This document shows, piece by piece, positions 25,366 to 32,891 of a stretch of DNA of 64,000 nt (position 1 is the stretch's first letter; every line of letters starts with the position of its first letter). This DNA comes from Streptomyces sp. TLI_053 (GTDB lineage Bacteria > Actinomycetota > Actinomycetes > Streptomycetales > Streptomycetaceae): contig NZ_LT629775.1 in the NCBI RefSeq assembly GCF_900105395.1, positions 6,289,501 through 6,353,500 of the forward strand. Direction: 5' to 3'. Position numbers and translations under genes: made by a program. The notes beneath the pieces are model-generated. The model had not been told where the DNA came from. It saw nothing but the letters and a program-made list of their open reading frames with translations, and made no database searches.

Positions 25366-26108
25366 GTCTCTTCCGCGACGACGGCGTGGTGCTCCGGGCG
25401 CAGAAGCTCGGCGAGGCGGACCGGATCATCACCCTCCTCACCCGCCACCACGGCAAGGTGCGCGCGGTGGCGCGCGGGGTGCGCAAGACCAAGTCGAAGT
25501 TCGGCGCGCGCCTGGAGCCGTTCTCGCACGTGGACGTGCAGTTCTTCAGCCGCAACAGCGAACTGATCGGCCGCGGCCTGCCGCTCTGCACCCAGGTGGA
25601 GACGATCGCCCCGTACGGCGGCTCGATCGTCACCGACTACGGCCGGTACACCGCGGGGACGGCCATGCTGGAGACGGCGGAACGGTTCGCCGAGAACGAG
25701 GGCCAGCCGGCCGTCCAGCAGTACCTGCTGCTGGTCGGCGGTCTGCGCACACTGGCCGCCGGGCTGCACGAGTCCCACCTGGTGCTGGACGCCTTCCTGC
25801 TGCGGTCGCTCGCGGTCAACGGGTACGGCGCGACCTTCGACGACTGCGCCAAGTGCGGGATGGAGGGACCCAACCGGTTCTTCTCGCTCCAGGCCGGCGG
25901 CGTGCTCTGCCCGGACTGCCGCGTGCCCGGATGTGCCGTACCCTCCCCTGAGACACTGGTACTGCTCGGCGCGTTGTTGTCAGGGGACTGGCAGACGGCG
26001 GACGCCTGCGAGCCGAGGTACTGGCGGGAAGGCAGCGGACTGGTCGCGGCCTATCTGCAGTGGCACCTGGAGCGGGGTATCCGCTCGATGAGATACGTGG
26101 AGAAGTGA
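25362..26108 (+). CDS. recO: DNA repair protein RecO
   Basis: A 248-aa protein: N-terminal OB fold (LFRDDGVVLRAQKLGEADRI, TLLTRHHGKVRAVARGVRKTKSKFG in parts), a central helical domain, and a zinc site made of CAKCGMEG and CPDC. RecO loads RecA on SSB-coated DNA with RecF and RecR. Operon with uppS, whose ATG is 4 nt after the recO stop. The start overlaps a putative leader ORF. Confidence 0.95.
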   Translation: MSLFRDDGVVLRAQKLGEADRIITLLTRHHGKVRAVARGVRKTKSKFGARLEPFSHVDVQFFSRNSELIGRGLPLCTQVETIAPYGGSIVTDYGRYTAGTAMLETAERFAENEGQPAVQQYLLLVGGLRTLAAGLHESHLVLDAFLLRSLAVNGYGATFDDCAKCGMEGPNRFFSLQAGGVLCPDCRVPGCAVPSPETLVLLGALLSGDWQTADACEPRYWREGSGLVAAYLQWHLERGIRSMRYVEK

Positions 26109-26112
26109 GCAC

Positions 26113-26958
26113 ATGGCAGCGCGACGGCTCTTCGGCGGCGGCAAGCAGAGGGAGTACCTCCCCCCGACCCCGCACCCCAGCGGCGCCCGGCCCCCGAAGA
26201 TCCCCGGAGAGCTCGTCCCGGGCCACGTCGCGATCGTCATGGACGGAAACGGCCGCTGGGCCAAGGAGCGCGGGCTGCCCCGCACCGAGGGCCACAAGGT
26301 CGGCGAGTCCGTCGTGCTGGACGTGCTCAAGGGCGCGATCGAGCTCGGAGTGAAGAACATCTCGCTGTACGCGTTCTCCACCGAGAACTGGAAGCGCTCA
26401 CCCGACGAGGTGAAGTTCCTGATGAACTTCAACCGCGACGTCATCCACCGCCGCCGCGACGAGATGGACGCGATGGGCGTGCGGGTGCGCTGGGCCGGCC
26501 GGATGCCCAAGCTGTGGAAGAGCGTCGTCCAGGAGCTCCAGGTCGCCGAGGAGCAGACCAAGGACAACGACGCCGTCACGCTGTACATGTGCGTCAACTA
26601 CGGCGGCCGGGCCGAGATCGCGGACGCCGCGGCGGCGATCGCGGCCGATGTCGCGGCGGGCCGGCTGGACCCGAAGAAGGTCAACGAGAAGACCCTCACC
26701 AAGTACCTGTACCACCCGGACATGCCGGACGTGGACCTGTTCCTGCGCCCCAGTGGCGAGCAGCGGACGTCGAACTTCCTGCTCTGGCAGTCGGCCTACG
26801 CCGAGTTCGTGTTCCAGGACGTGCTCTGGCCGGACTTCGACCGCCGTGACCTGTGGCGGGCCTGCGAGCAGTACGCGATGCGCGACCGCCGGTTCGGCGG
26901 GGCGATCCCGAACGAGGCGCCGGCGGAGCTGGTCACCGAGGTGCCGGCGCAGCGCTGA
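26113..26958 (+). CDS. uppS: Isoprenyl transferase (undecaprenyl diphosphate synthase family)
   Basis: A 281-aa cis-prenyltransferase with HVAIVMDGNGRWAKERGLPR (catalytic Asp), SLYAFSTENWKRS and the C-terminal VDLFLRPSGEQRTSNFLLWQ and YAEFVF. It makes the polyprenyl carrier for cell-wall synthesis; in Actinobacteria there are usually two paralogues, so the exact chain length cannot be read. An N-terminal extension of about 35 residues (RRLFGGGKQREYLPP) is typical of actinobacterial members. Confidence 0.95.
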   Translation: MAARRLFGGGKQREYLPPTPHPSGARPPKIPGELVPGHVAIVMDGNGRWAKERGLPRTEGHKVGESVVLDVLKGAIELGVKNISLYAFSTENWKRSPDEVKFLMNFNRDVIHRRRDEMDAMGVRVRWAGRMPKLWKSVVQELQVAEEQTKDNDAVTLYMCVNYGGRAEIADAAAAIAADVAAGRLDPKKVNEKTLTKYLYHPDMPDVDLFLRPSGEQRTSNFLLWQSAYAEFVFQDVLWPDFDRRDLWRACEQYAMRDRRFGGAIPNEAPAELVTEVPAQR

Positions 26959-27019
26959 GCCGCCGCGTTCGGCGCCGGAGCGGCGGCGTTCGGCGTGGCG
27001 ACGGGTCGGCGCGGTGTCC

Positions 27020-27051
27020 GTGCGGTGTGGCGTTGGTGCGGTGTGGCGTCG
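27020..27051. repeat. 16-bp G/T-rich tandem repeat
   Basis: GTGCGGTGTGGCGTTG and GTGCGGTGTGGCGTCG, adjacent, within a G/T-rich spacer (about 26996-27095) containing further degenerate copies. It lies between uppS and the shared terminator. Confidence 0.6.
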
Positions 27052-27097
27052 CTGCGGTGCGGTGTTGCGTCGGTCCGGCGTGGTGTCCGCGTGCGGA

Positions 27098-27133
27098 GAA
27101 GGGCCCGCGGGGGTTGATCCCCACGGGCCCTTC
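27098..27133. terminator. Bidirectional terminator between uppS and zur
   Basis: GAAGGGCCCGCGGGG (27098-27112) pairs with CCCCACGGGCCCTTC (27119-27133) with one C/A mismatch and a 6-nt loop. It lies between convergent uppS and zur, 13 nt from the zur stop. Confidence 0.85.
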
Positions 27134-27146
27134 GGCGTACCGGTGC

Positions 27147-27557
27147 TCAGACCTTCGCGGCGCACTCCGCGCAGGTGCCGAAGATCTCCAGGGTGTGCGC
27201 GATGTCGCTGAACCCGTGTTCGGCGGCGACCGAGTTGGCCCAGCGCTCGACGGCCGGACCCTCGACCTCGACGGTGGCGCCGCACTGGCGGCAGACCAGG
27301 TGGTGGTGGTGCCCGCTGCTGCACCGGCGGTAGACGGCCTCACCGTCGGCGGTGCGCAGGACGTCCACCTCGCCGGCGTCGGCGAGCGACTGGAGCGTCC
27401 GGTAGACGGTGGTCAGACCGACCGAGTCCCCCCGGTGCTTCAGCATGTCGTGGAGCTCCTGGGCACTGCGGAAGTCCTCGATCTCGTCCAGGACCGCCGA
27501 GACGGCGGCGCGCTGCCGGGTCGATCGGGCTCGCGGCGACGGGCCTGCGGTGGTCAC
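27147..27557 (-). CDS. zur: Zinc uptake regulator Zur (Fur family)
   Basis: A 136-aa Fur-family repressor: winged helix (RQRAAVSAVLDEIEDFRSAQELHDML, TTVYRTLQSLADAGEVDVLR), the HHHHLVCRQCGATVEVEG metal region and a C-terminal CAEC structural zinc pair. Being at the end of a znuBCA-type gene set and next to Zur boxes identifies it as Zur rather than Fur. The GTG at 27557 is chosen because GGAGGA lies about 7 nt upstream; the longer frame would start inside the znuB-zur spacer. Represses zinc uptake genes when zinc is plentiful. Confidence 0.92.
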   Translation of the reverse strand: MTTAGPSPRARSTRQRAAVSAVLDEIEDFRSAQELHDMLKHRGDSVGLTTVYRTLQSLADAGEVDVLRTADGEAVYRRCSSGHHHHLVCRQCGATVEVEGPAVERWANSVAAEHGFSDIAHTLEIFGTCAECAAKV

Positions 27558-27592
27558 CGTGGGTCCTCCTGCTGGTGTGGGCGAATGGCACC

Positions 27593-28513
27593 TCATTGTG
27601 CCAGCCCCGCACTGGGCGCCGGAGTGCTCGCCTCGACCCGCTCCGGGCCGGGCAGCCGGACGTCGCAGACCTGCGGTCCGTTCTCCGCGGTGTCGCGGTG
27701 GCGGCGGCGGGCGAGGGGGGCGGCGATCGCGCCGAACACCGCGAACACGACGATGGCCAGCAGCACGATGGCCGGGCCGGAGGGCACGTCCAGCTGGTAG
27801 GAGCCGGTGACGCCGGCCAGGGCGACCAGCACGCCGACCGCGATCGAGCCGGCCTGGGTGGCGGCGAAGGAGCGGGTGAGCTGCTGGGCGGCCGCGACCG
27901 GAACCACCATCAGGGCGCTGACCAGCAGCAGTCCGACCACCCGCATGGCGACGGTGACGGTGACCGCGGCCATCACCGCGAGCAGCAGGTTGAGCAGCCG
28001 CACCGGGACGCCGGTGACCCGGGCGAAGTCCTCGTCCTGGCAGATCGCGAACAGCTGGCGGCGCAGGCCCAGGGTGACGGCGACGACGACGGCGCCGAGC
28101 GCGCCGATGGTGGCAAGGTCGGCGGGGGAGACGGTCAGGATGGAGCCCCAGAGGTAGCTCTCCAGCGAACCGGCGCCGGCCTGGGCGGACTTGGAGACGA
28201 GCAGCTTGCCGCAGGCCATGCCGCCGTAGAAGAGCATCGCGAGGGCGATGTCGCCGCGCTGGTTGCCGCGCGCGCGGACCAGCTCCATGGTGACGGCGCC
28301 GAGCACGCAGACCGCCACGGCCATCCAGACCGGGCTGGTCTGGAAGATGAAGCCGAGGCCGACACCGGTCATCGCGACATGGCCCATGCCGTCGCCCATC
28401 AGCGCCTGGCGCCGCTGCACCAGGTAGATGCCGACGGCCGGGGCGGTGATGCCGACCAGCACGGCGGCGATCAGTGCCCGCTGCATGAAGTCGTAGCTGA
28501 GCATCTCGGTCAT
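27593..28513 (-). CDS. znuB: Zinc ABC transporter permease ZnuB
   Basis: A 306-aa ABC-3 family permease with about eight hydrophobic segments, beginning MLSYDFMQRALIAAVLVGI and carrying LVQRRQALMGDGMGHVAMTGVGLG, and a family-typical GLLLVSALMVVPVAAAQQLTRSF. The hydrophilic tail (about 35 residues, last 270-306) is extra. The ATG overlaps the znuC stop (ATGA). Inner-membrane channel for zinc. Confidence 0.93.
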   Translation of the reverse strand: MTEMLSYDFMQRALIAAVLVGITAPAVGIYLVQRRQALMGDGMGHVAMTGVGLGFIFQTSPVWMAVAVCVLGAVTMELVRARGNQRGDIALAMLFYGGMACGKLLVSKSAQAGAGSLESYLWGSILTVSPADLATIGALGAVVVAVTLGLRRQLFAICQDEDFARVTGVPVRLLNLLLAVMAAVTVTVAMRVVGLLLVSALMVVPVAAAQQLTRSFAATQAGSIAVGVLVALAGVTGSYQLDVPSGPAIVLLAIVVFAVFGAIAAPLARRRHRDTAENGPQVCDVRLPGPERVEASTPAPSAGLAQ

Positions 28514-29316
28514 GACAGCAGTCCCCGGGGTCGGTCGTGTTCGTGGCCGTGGTCGGCGTGCGGATGGACGTGGTCGTGGCCCGGCAGGGCGTGCAGACCG
28601 GTGTTGGGAACGGGCGGGCCGTCGTGCGCGACGCAGCCGTCGCGCAGCACCACGGCCCGGTCGATCAACGGCTCCAGCGGCCCGAGCTCGTGCAGCACCA
28701 GCAGGACGGCGGCGCCGCGCGCGACCTCGGCGCGCAGGGTGTCGGCGAGCACCTGCTGGCTGGCGGCGTCCACCCCGGCCATCGGCTCGTCCATGATCAG
28801 CAGATCGGGGGCGCCGGCCAGCGCGCGGGCGATCAGCACCCGCTGCTGCTGGCCGCCGGAGAGGTCGGCGACCCCGTCCCGGGCCCGGTCGAGCATGCCG
28901 ACGGCGGCCAGCGCGCGGTCCACGGCGGCGCGGTCCGCGCGGCGGAAGGGCAGCAGCCGGTGCAGCGGCAGCCGGCCGGTGGAGACGACCTCCCGGACGG
29001 TGGCCGGGACGCCGGAGGCGGCGGTGGTGCGCTGCGGCACGTAGCCGATCCGGTGCCAGGCGCGGAACCGGGCGAGCGGGGTGCCGAACAGTTCGAGCGT
29101 GCCGCGCTCCAGCGGGACGGCCCCGGTCACGGCCTTGACGGTGGTGGACTTGCCGGAGCCGTTGGCGCCGAGCAGGGCGACCACCTCGCCGGGGCGGACG
29201 GTGAGGTCGACGCCGCGCAGCACCGGCCGTCCGCCGCGCGAGGCGACGGCGTCGTGGAGGCGGACGGCCGGGGGCGCCGGGTGGGCCGGGGGTACCGGGG
29301 GTGCCGAGGAGGTCAT
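28510..29316 (-). CDS. znuC: Zinc ABC transporter ATP-binding protein ZnuC
   Basis: A 268-aa ABC ATPase with Walker A GANGSGKST, Q-loop YVPQR, signature LSGGQQQR, Walker B LLIMDEPMAGVD and the switch His in LVLHELG. A His-rich C-terminus (HDHVHPHADHGHEHDRP; residues about 248-262) may buffer zinc. 13 nt downstream of znuA. Confidence 0.94.
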   Translation of the reverse strand: MTSSAPPVPPAHPAPPAVRLHDAVASRGGRPVLRGVDLTVRPGEVVALLGANGSGKSTTVKAVTGAVPLERGTLELFGTPLARFRAWHRIGYVPQRTTAASGVPATVREVVSTGRLPLHRLLPFRRADRAAVDRALAAVGMLDRARDGVADLSGGQQQRVLIARALAGAPDLLIMDEPMAGVDAASQQVLADTLRAEVARGAAVLLVLHELGPLEPLIDRAVVLRDGCVAHDGPPVPNTGLHALPGHDHVHPHADHGHEHDRPRGLLS

Positions 29317-29329
29317 GTCGGTGGTCCCG

Positions 29330-30388
29330 TCAGCTGGTGGGTGCGGCGGGGGCGGTCGGTGCGGTCGACGCGTCGGCGGGGGCGGGGGCGGCCGGTGCGT
29401 CGGCGCCGAGGGCGGTCCGCAGGTTGGCGAGGTTCTGCCGCATGACCGAGAGGTAGTCGTCCTTGGCCGGGTCCTTGACGCCCTCCAGCGGGTCGAGGAC
29501 GGCGGTCCTGAGGCCGAGGTCCTTGGCTACGGTGTCGGCGAGCTTGGGGCTGACCAGGGTCTCGAAGAAGATCGTGGTGACGCCGTTCTCCTTGGCGGCC
29601 TTCTGGACGTCGGCGAGGCGGGCCGGGGTGGGCTCGGACTCGGGGTCGACGCCGTTGATGGCGACCTGGGTGAGGCCGTAAGCCCCGGCGAGGTAGCCGA
29701 AGGCGGCGTGGCTGGTGACGAAGGTGCGGCTCCGGACGTCCTTCAGGCCGTCCTTGAACTCCTGGTCCAGGGCGGTGAGCCGGCCGACCAGCTCGTCGGT
29801 GTTCTTCCGGTAGTCCTCGGCGTGGGCCGGGTCGGCCTTGGCGAACTCGGCGCCGACGCTCCTGGCCACGGCCGCGTAGCGGGTCGGGTCGAGCCAGATG
29901 TGCGGGTCGCCGGCGGCCCCGTCGTGGTCGTGGCCGTCGTGCCGGTCGCCGCTGTGCCCGTCGCCGCCGTGGTCGTGCCCGTCGCCCTCGGTGTGGCCCT
30001 CGGCGAGGTGGTGGTCCTCCAGCGGGGCGGCCGCGGTGGCGTCGATCTTGTGCTTGGCGCCGGAGCCGGCGACCGCCTTGTCGACGGTGGGCTGCAGGCC
30101 CTTGAGGTAGACGATCGCGTCGGCCTTCTTGACCGTTCCGACCTGCTTGGCGGTGAGTTCGAGGTCGTGCGGCTCGACGCCGGCGGCGGTGAGGTCGGTG
30201 ACCTTCACGTGCTCGCCGCCGATCCGGTCGGCGAGGAACTCCATCGGGTAGAAGGACGCGACGACGTTCAGCTTGCCCTCCGCGCCCTGGGTGCCGCCAC
30301 TGCTGCCGCAGGCCGTCAGGGTGAGGCCGGCGGTGAGGGCGGTGGCGGTCAGGGCTATGGCGCCGCGAGTACGTCGTCGGATCATCAT
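29330..30388 (-). CDS. znuA: Zinc-binding lipoprotein ZnuA
   Basis: A 352-aa cluster A-I substrate-binding protein with a lipoprotein signal (ALTAGLTLTAC, lipobox LTAC), zinc ligands in VEPHDLELT, DPHIWLDP and SHAAFGYL, and a long His/Asp-rich loop (HHLAEGHTEGDGHDHGGDG and on; residues about 125-160) typical of zinc-specific members. The tail is Ala/Pro-rich. The ATG at 30388 is chosen because a TTGACA/GAGAAT promoter puts the transcription start on it; the longer frame from 30397 begins inside the promoter. Confidence 0.94.
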   Translation of the reverse strand: MMIRRRTRGAIALTATALTAGLTLTACGSSGGTQGAEGKLNVVASFYPMEFLADRIGGEHVKVTDLTAAGVEPHDLELTAKQVGTVKKADAIVYLKGLQPTVDKAVAGSGAKHKIDATAAAPLEDHHLAEGHTEGDGHDHGGDGHSGDRHDGHDHDGAAGDPHIWLDPTRYAAVARSVGAEFAKADPAHAEDYRKNTDELVGRLTALDQEFKDGLKDVRSRTFVTSHAAFGYLAGAYGLTQVAINGVDPESEPTPARLADVQKAAKENGVTTIFFETLVSPKLADTVAKDLGLRTAVLDPLEGVKDPAKDDYLSVMRQNLANLRTALGADAPAAPAPADASTAPTAPAAPTS

Positions 30389-30402
30389 GACAACCATTCT
30401 CA
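30388..30402. promoter_or_regulatory. Zur box 1
   Basis: TGACAACCATTCTCA matches the inverted-repeat form TGAnAAnnATTnTCA of streptomycete Zur boxes. It covers the -10 element and the first base of the znuA start codon. Confidence 0.8.
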
Positions 30403-30425
30403 GATTAGATGGAAATGATTGTCAA
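30396..30425 (-). promoter_or_regulatory. znuA promoter (leaderless)
   Basis: On the minus strand: -35 TTGACA (30420-30425, perfect), 18-nt spacer, -10 GAGAAT (30396-30401), then 7 nt to the ATG at 30388. Both hexamers overlap Zur boxes, so Zur binding would block RNA polymerase. Confidence 0.8.
30410..30424. promoter_or_regulatory. Zur box 2
   Basis: TGGAAATGATTGTCA, one base off the same consensus and close to the TGAAAATGATTTTCA ideal. It overlaps the -35 element. Its centre is 22 bp (two helical turns) from that of box 1, which suggests cooperative binding of two Zur dimers on one face. Confidence 0.75.
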
Positions 30426-30579
30426 ATCACTCGGACGGGTGAACGGGTGGTGACGGTGAGTGGGCCGGTGCCGGAGATACCGATTTGAATCCCGTACCCA
30501 TATGGCCGGTAACCTGAGGTATTCGGGTACGCGCAACCAGCCGTGCCCTGACCGTGCCGTACGTACTGAAGAGAGCACT

Positions 30580-31962
30580 GTGGCAGCCGACAAGATCGAG
30601 ACGATCGTCAGCCTGAGCAAGCGCCGTGGCTTCGTCTACCCCTGCAGCGAGATCTACGGCGGCACCCGTGCCGCCTGGGACTACGGTCCGCTGGGCGTCG
30701 AACTCAAGGAGAACATCAAGCGCCAGTGGTGGCGCGCGATGGTGCAGGCCCGTGAGGACGTCGTGGGACTCGACTCGTCGGTGATCCTGGCCCGTGAGGT
30801 CTGGGAGGCGTCCGGCCACGTCAAGACCTTCAACGACCCGCTGACCGAGTGCCTCTCCTGCCACAAGCGCCACCGGGCCGACCACCTGGAGGAGAAGTAC
30901 GAGGCCAAGCACGGCTTCCCGCCGCCGAACGGCCTCCAGGACGTGAACTGCCCGGACTGCGGCGTCAAGGGCCAGTTCACCGAGCCCAAGGACTTCTCGG
31001 GCATGCTGAAGACCCACCTCGGTGTCACCGAGGAGGCGAGCGGCCTGGCCTACCTGCGCCCGGAGACCGCCCAGGGCATCTTCACCAACTTCAAGGCCGT
31101 CCAGACCACCTCGCGCAAGAAGCCGCCGTTCGGCATCGCCCAGGTCGGCAAGAGCTTCCGCAACGAGATCACCCCCGGCAACTTCATCTTCCGGACCCGT
31201 GAGTTCGAGCAGATGGAGATGGAGTTCTTCGTCAAGCCGGGCGAGGACGAGCAGTGGCACGAGTACTGGCTCCAGCAGCGCTGGGACTGGTACGTCGGCC
31301 TCGGCCTGCGCACCGACAACATGCGCCTGTTCGAGCACCCGAAGGAGAAGCTCTCCCACTACGCCAAGCGCACGGTGGACATCGAGTACCGCTTCAACTT
31401 CGGCGGCACCGAGTTCTCCGAGCTGGAGGGCATCGCCAACCGCACCGACTACGACCTGACGGTTCACAGCGAGGCCTCCGGCCAGGACCTCAAGTACTTC
31501 GACCAGGAGTCCGGCGAGCGGTACTTCCCGTACGTCATCGAGCCGGCGGCCGGCCTCAACCGCGCCATGCTGGCCTTCCTGATCGACGCCTACTTCGAGG
31601 ACGAGGCGCCGAACGCCAAGGGCGTCATGGAGAAGCGCGTCGGCATGCGGCTCGACCCGCGGCTGGCCCCGGTCAAGGTCGCGGTGCTGCCGCTGTCGCG
31701 CAACGCCGACCTCTCGCCGAAGGCCCGCGGCCTGGCCGCCGACCTGCGCACCGCCTGGAACGTCGAGTTCGACGACGCCGGTGCCATCGGCAAGCGCTAC
31801 CGCCGCCAGGACGAGATCGGCACGCCGTTCTGCGTGACGGTCGACTTCGACACCCTGGAGGACAACGCGGTGACCGTGCGCGAGCGCGACACCATGGCGC
31901 AGGAGCGCGTCTCGCTCGACCAGGTGAAGTCCTACCTGGCGGCGCGACTCATCGGCTGCTGA
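30580..31962 (+). CDS. glyS: Glycyl-tRNA synthetase (alpha2 type)
   Basis: A 460-aa class II aminoacyl-tRNA synthetase: KIETIVSLSKRRGFVYPCSEIYGG at the N-terminus, motif 2 region GKSFRNEITPGNFIFRTREFEQMEMEF (in parts), motif 3 with EPAAGLNRAMLAFL, and an anticodon-binding domain (RLAPVKVAVLPLSRN...RYRRQDEIGTPFCVTVDF in parts). The GTG at 30580 follows GAGAG and gives the usual start. Divergent from znuA; the 155-bp spacer upstream shows no T-box. Confidence 0.96.
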   Translation: MAADKIETIVSLSKRRGFVYPCSEIYGGTRAAWDYGPLGVELKENIKRQWWRAMVQAREDVVGLDSSVILAREVWEASGHVKTFNDPLTECLSCHKRHRADHLEEKYEAKHGFPPPNGLQDVNCPDCGVKGQFTEPKDFSGMLKTHLGVTEEASGLAYLRPETAQGIFTNFKAVQTTSRKKPPFGIAQVGKSFRNEITPGNFIFRTREFEQMEMEFFVKPGEDEQWHEYWLQQRWDWYVGLGLRTDNMRLFEHPKEKLSHYAKRTVDIEYRFNFGGTEFSELEGIANRTDYDLTVHSEASGQDLKYFDQESGERYFPYVIEPAAGLNRAMLAFLIDAYFEDEAPNAKGVMEKRVGMRLDPRLAPVKVAVLPLSRNADLSPKARGLAADLRTAWNVEFDDAGAIGKRYRRQDEIGTPFCVTVDFDTLEDNAVTVRERDTMAQERVSLDQVKSYLAARLIGC

Positions 31963-31996
31963 CGTCGGCGGGCCCGGCGCCCGCGGTCTTCCGTGC

Positions 31997-32038
31997 GGAC
32001 CCCCGTTCGCCCCGGTTCCCCGGGGCGGGCGGGGGTCC
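31997..32038 (+). terminator. glyS terminator
   Basis: A two-part stem: GGACCCCCG (31997-32005) with CGGGGGTCC (32030-32038), and CGCCCCGG (32008-32015) with CCGGGGCG (32020-32027), separated by a symmetric TT/GG internal loop. It starts 34 nt after the glyS stop. Confidence 0.85.
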
Positions 32039-32049
32039 GGCGTTGTGTG

Positions 32050-32169
32050 GGGGCGCCGTTGTCTGCGGCGCTGCTTGCTGCGCTGGTGTCTCCTGCGCTG
32101 CTGTCTCCTGGGGTGCCGCTTCCTGGGTCTCCGTGTTCTGGGTGTCCGCTTCCCGGGTTTCCGCTTCGG
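32050..32169 (+). repeat. Eight degenerate 15-bp tandem repeats
   Basis: Units of exactly 15 bp start at 32050, 32065, 32080, 32095, 32110, 32125, 32140 and 32155. Units at 32080 and 32095 differ by one base; units at 32140 and 32155 by three. The approximate consensus is GGGGTGCCGCTTCCT. Read in frame it would encode G-x-P-L-x pentapeptides, but it directly follows the terminator and no start or ribosome site supports a gene. Confidence 0.85.
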
Positions 32170-32243
32170 GGTCCGGTCGAGGTGATGATCGGCTAGTCTC
32201 CGCTCCGGGCCGTCGGACCGGCCCCGGCTACGGGGAGGTTGGG

Positions 32244-32789
32244 ATGGCGGATCCGTGGACGATCGCGTCGGGTGTCGGTGCCCTGGCATCGGTCGCGGGA
32301 GCCTGGGCGGTCTACCGGGGACAGACTCGGCAGGTGGACTTCGAGCTGGCCCGGACCCTCCACCTCGACCTGACGAGCGGTGAAGTGGCCCTGGCCCGCT
32401 ACGTCCTGGTGGCCTTCCGTCGTGGGCAGCAGCCGTACGGACCCGAGGTGCTCGCGGCCTACTTCACGATGCTGTGGTGCTTCGAGCGTGTCCTCCAGGG
32501 CCGACGGTCCATGATCCGGTCGCCGCTCGACCGGGTACGCCGCAGCTCTCCCGTGCGCTTCCTCGACGAAGCCCTCGCCATGCATGTGGCGAGCTGGGAG
32601 CGGAACCTGCCGGAGATCCGGCTGCGGCTGAACCGGGCCCTGGCCGAGGTTCACGGCGACGAGCTGCGCGACCGGGGTCTCTCCGCCAAGTTCGAGGCGC
32701 TCGCCGGGGCGCTGCGCTCGGCCGGGGTCATGCCGACGCCGGCCCCCGTGGCCCTTCCCCCGCAGGGGGAGTCCGCCCCGGCCTCGTGA
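32244..32789 (+). CDS. Hypothetical protein with N-terminal membrane anchor
   Basis: A 181-aa protein. A moderately hydrophobic helix (TIASGVGALASVAGAWAVYRG, residues 5-26) is followed by a soluble helical domain with an aromatic segment (YFTMLWCFERVLQGRRSMI) and basic residues; the tail is Ala/Pro-rich. The ATG is preceded by GGGGAGG with about 6-nt spacing, and TAGTCT near 32194 may be the -10. The family is not recognised. Confidence 0.6.
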   Translation: MADPWTIASGVGALASVAGAWAVYRGQTRQVDFELARTLHLDLTSGEVALARYVLVAFRRGQQPYGPEVLAAYFTMLWCFERVLQGRRSMIRSPLDRVRRSSPVRFLDEALAMHVASWERNLPEIRLRLNRALAEVHGDELRDRGLSAKFEALAGALRSAGVMPTPAPVALPPQGESAPAS

Positions 32790-32891
32790 GGGGGCGCCGG
32801 GAGGGGCGGACAGCGGACACAGGGCCGGCTCGGGACGGCCCGCGACTCGGCGCCTGGTGGGTGTGGGGCTGAGCGGTGGTGGGCCCGGGAC

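Noticed and set aside
30425..30580. T-box riboswitch upstream of glyS
   Set aside because: No T-box sequence, specifier loop or terminator/antiterminator pair could be recognised in 155 bp.
31993..32196. ORF encoding G-x-P-L pentapeptide repeats
   Set aside because: Starts inside the glyS terminator hairpin, has no ribosome site, and is produced by a degenerate 15-bp repeat; listed as a repeat only.
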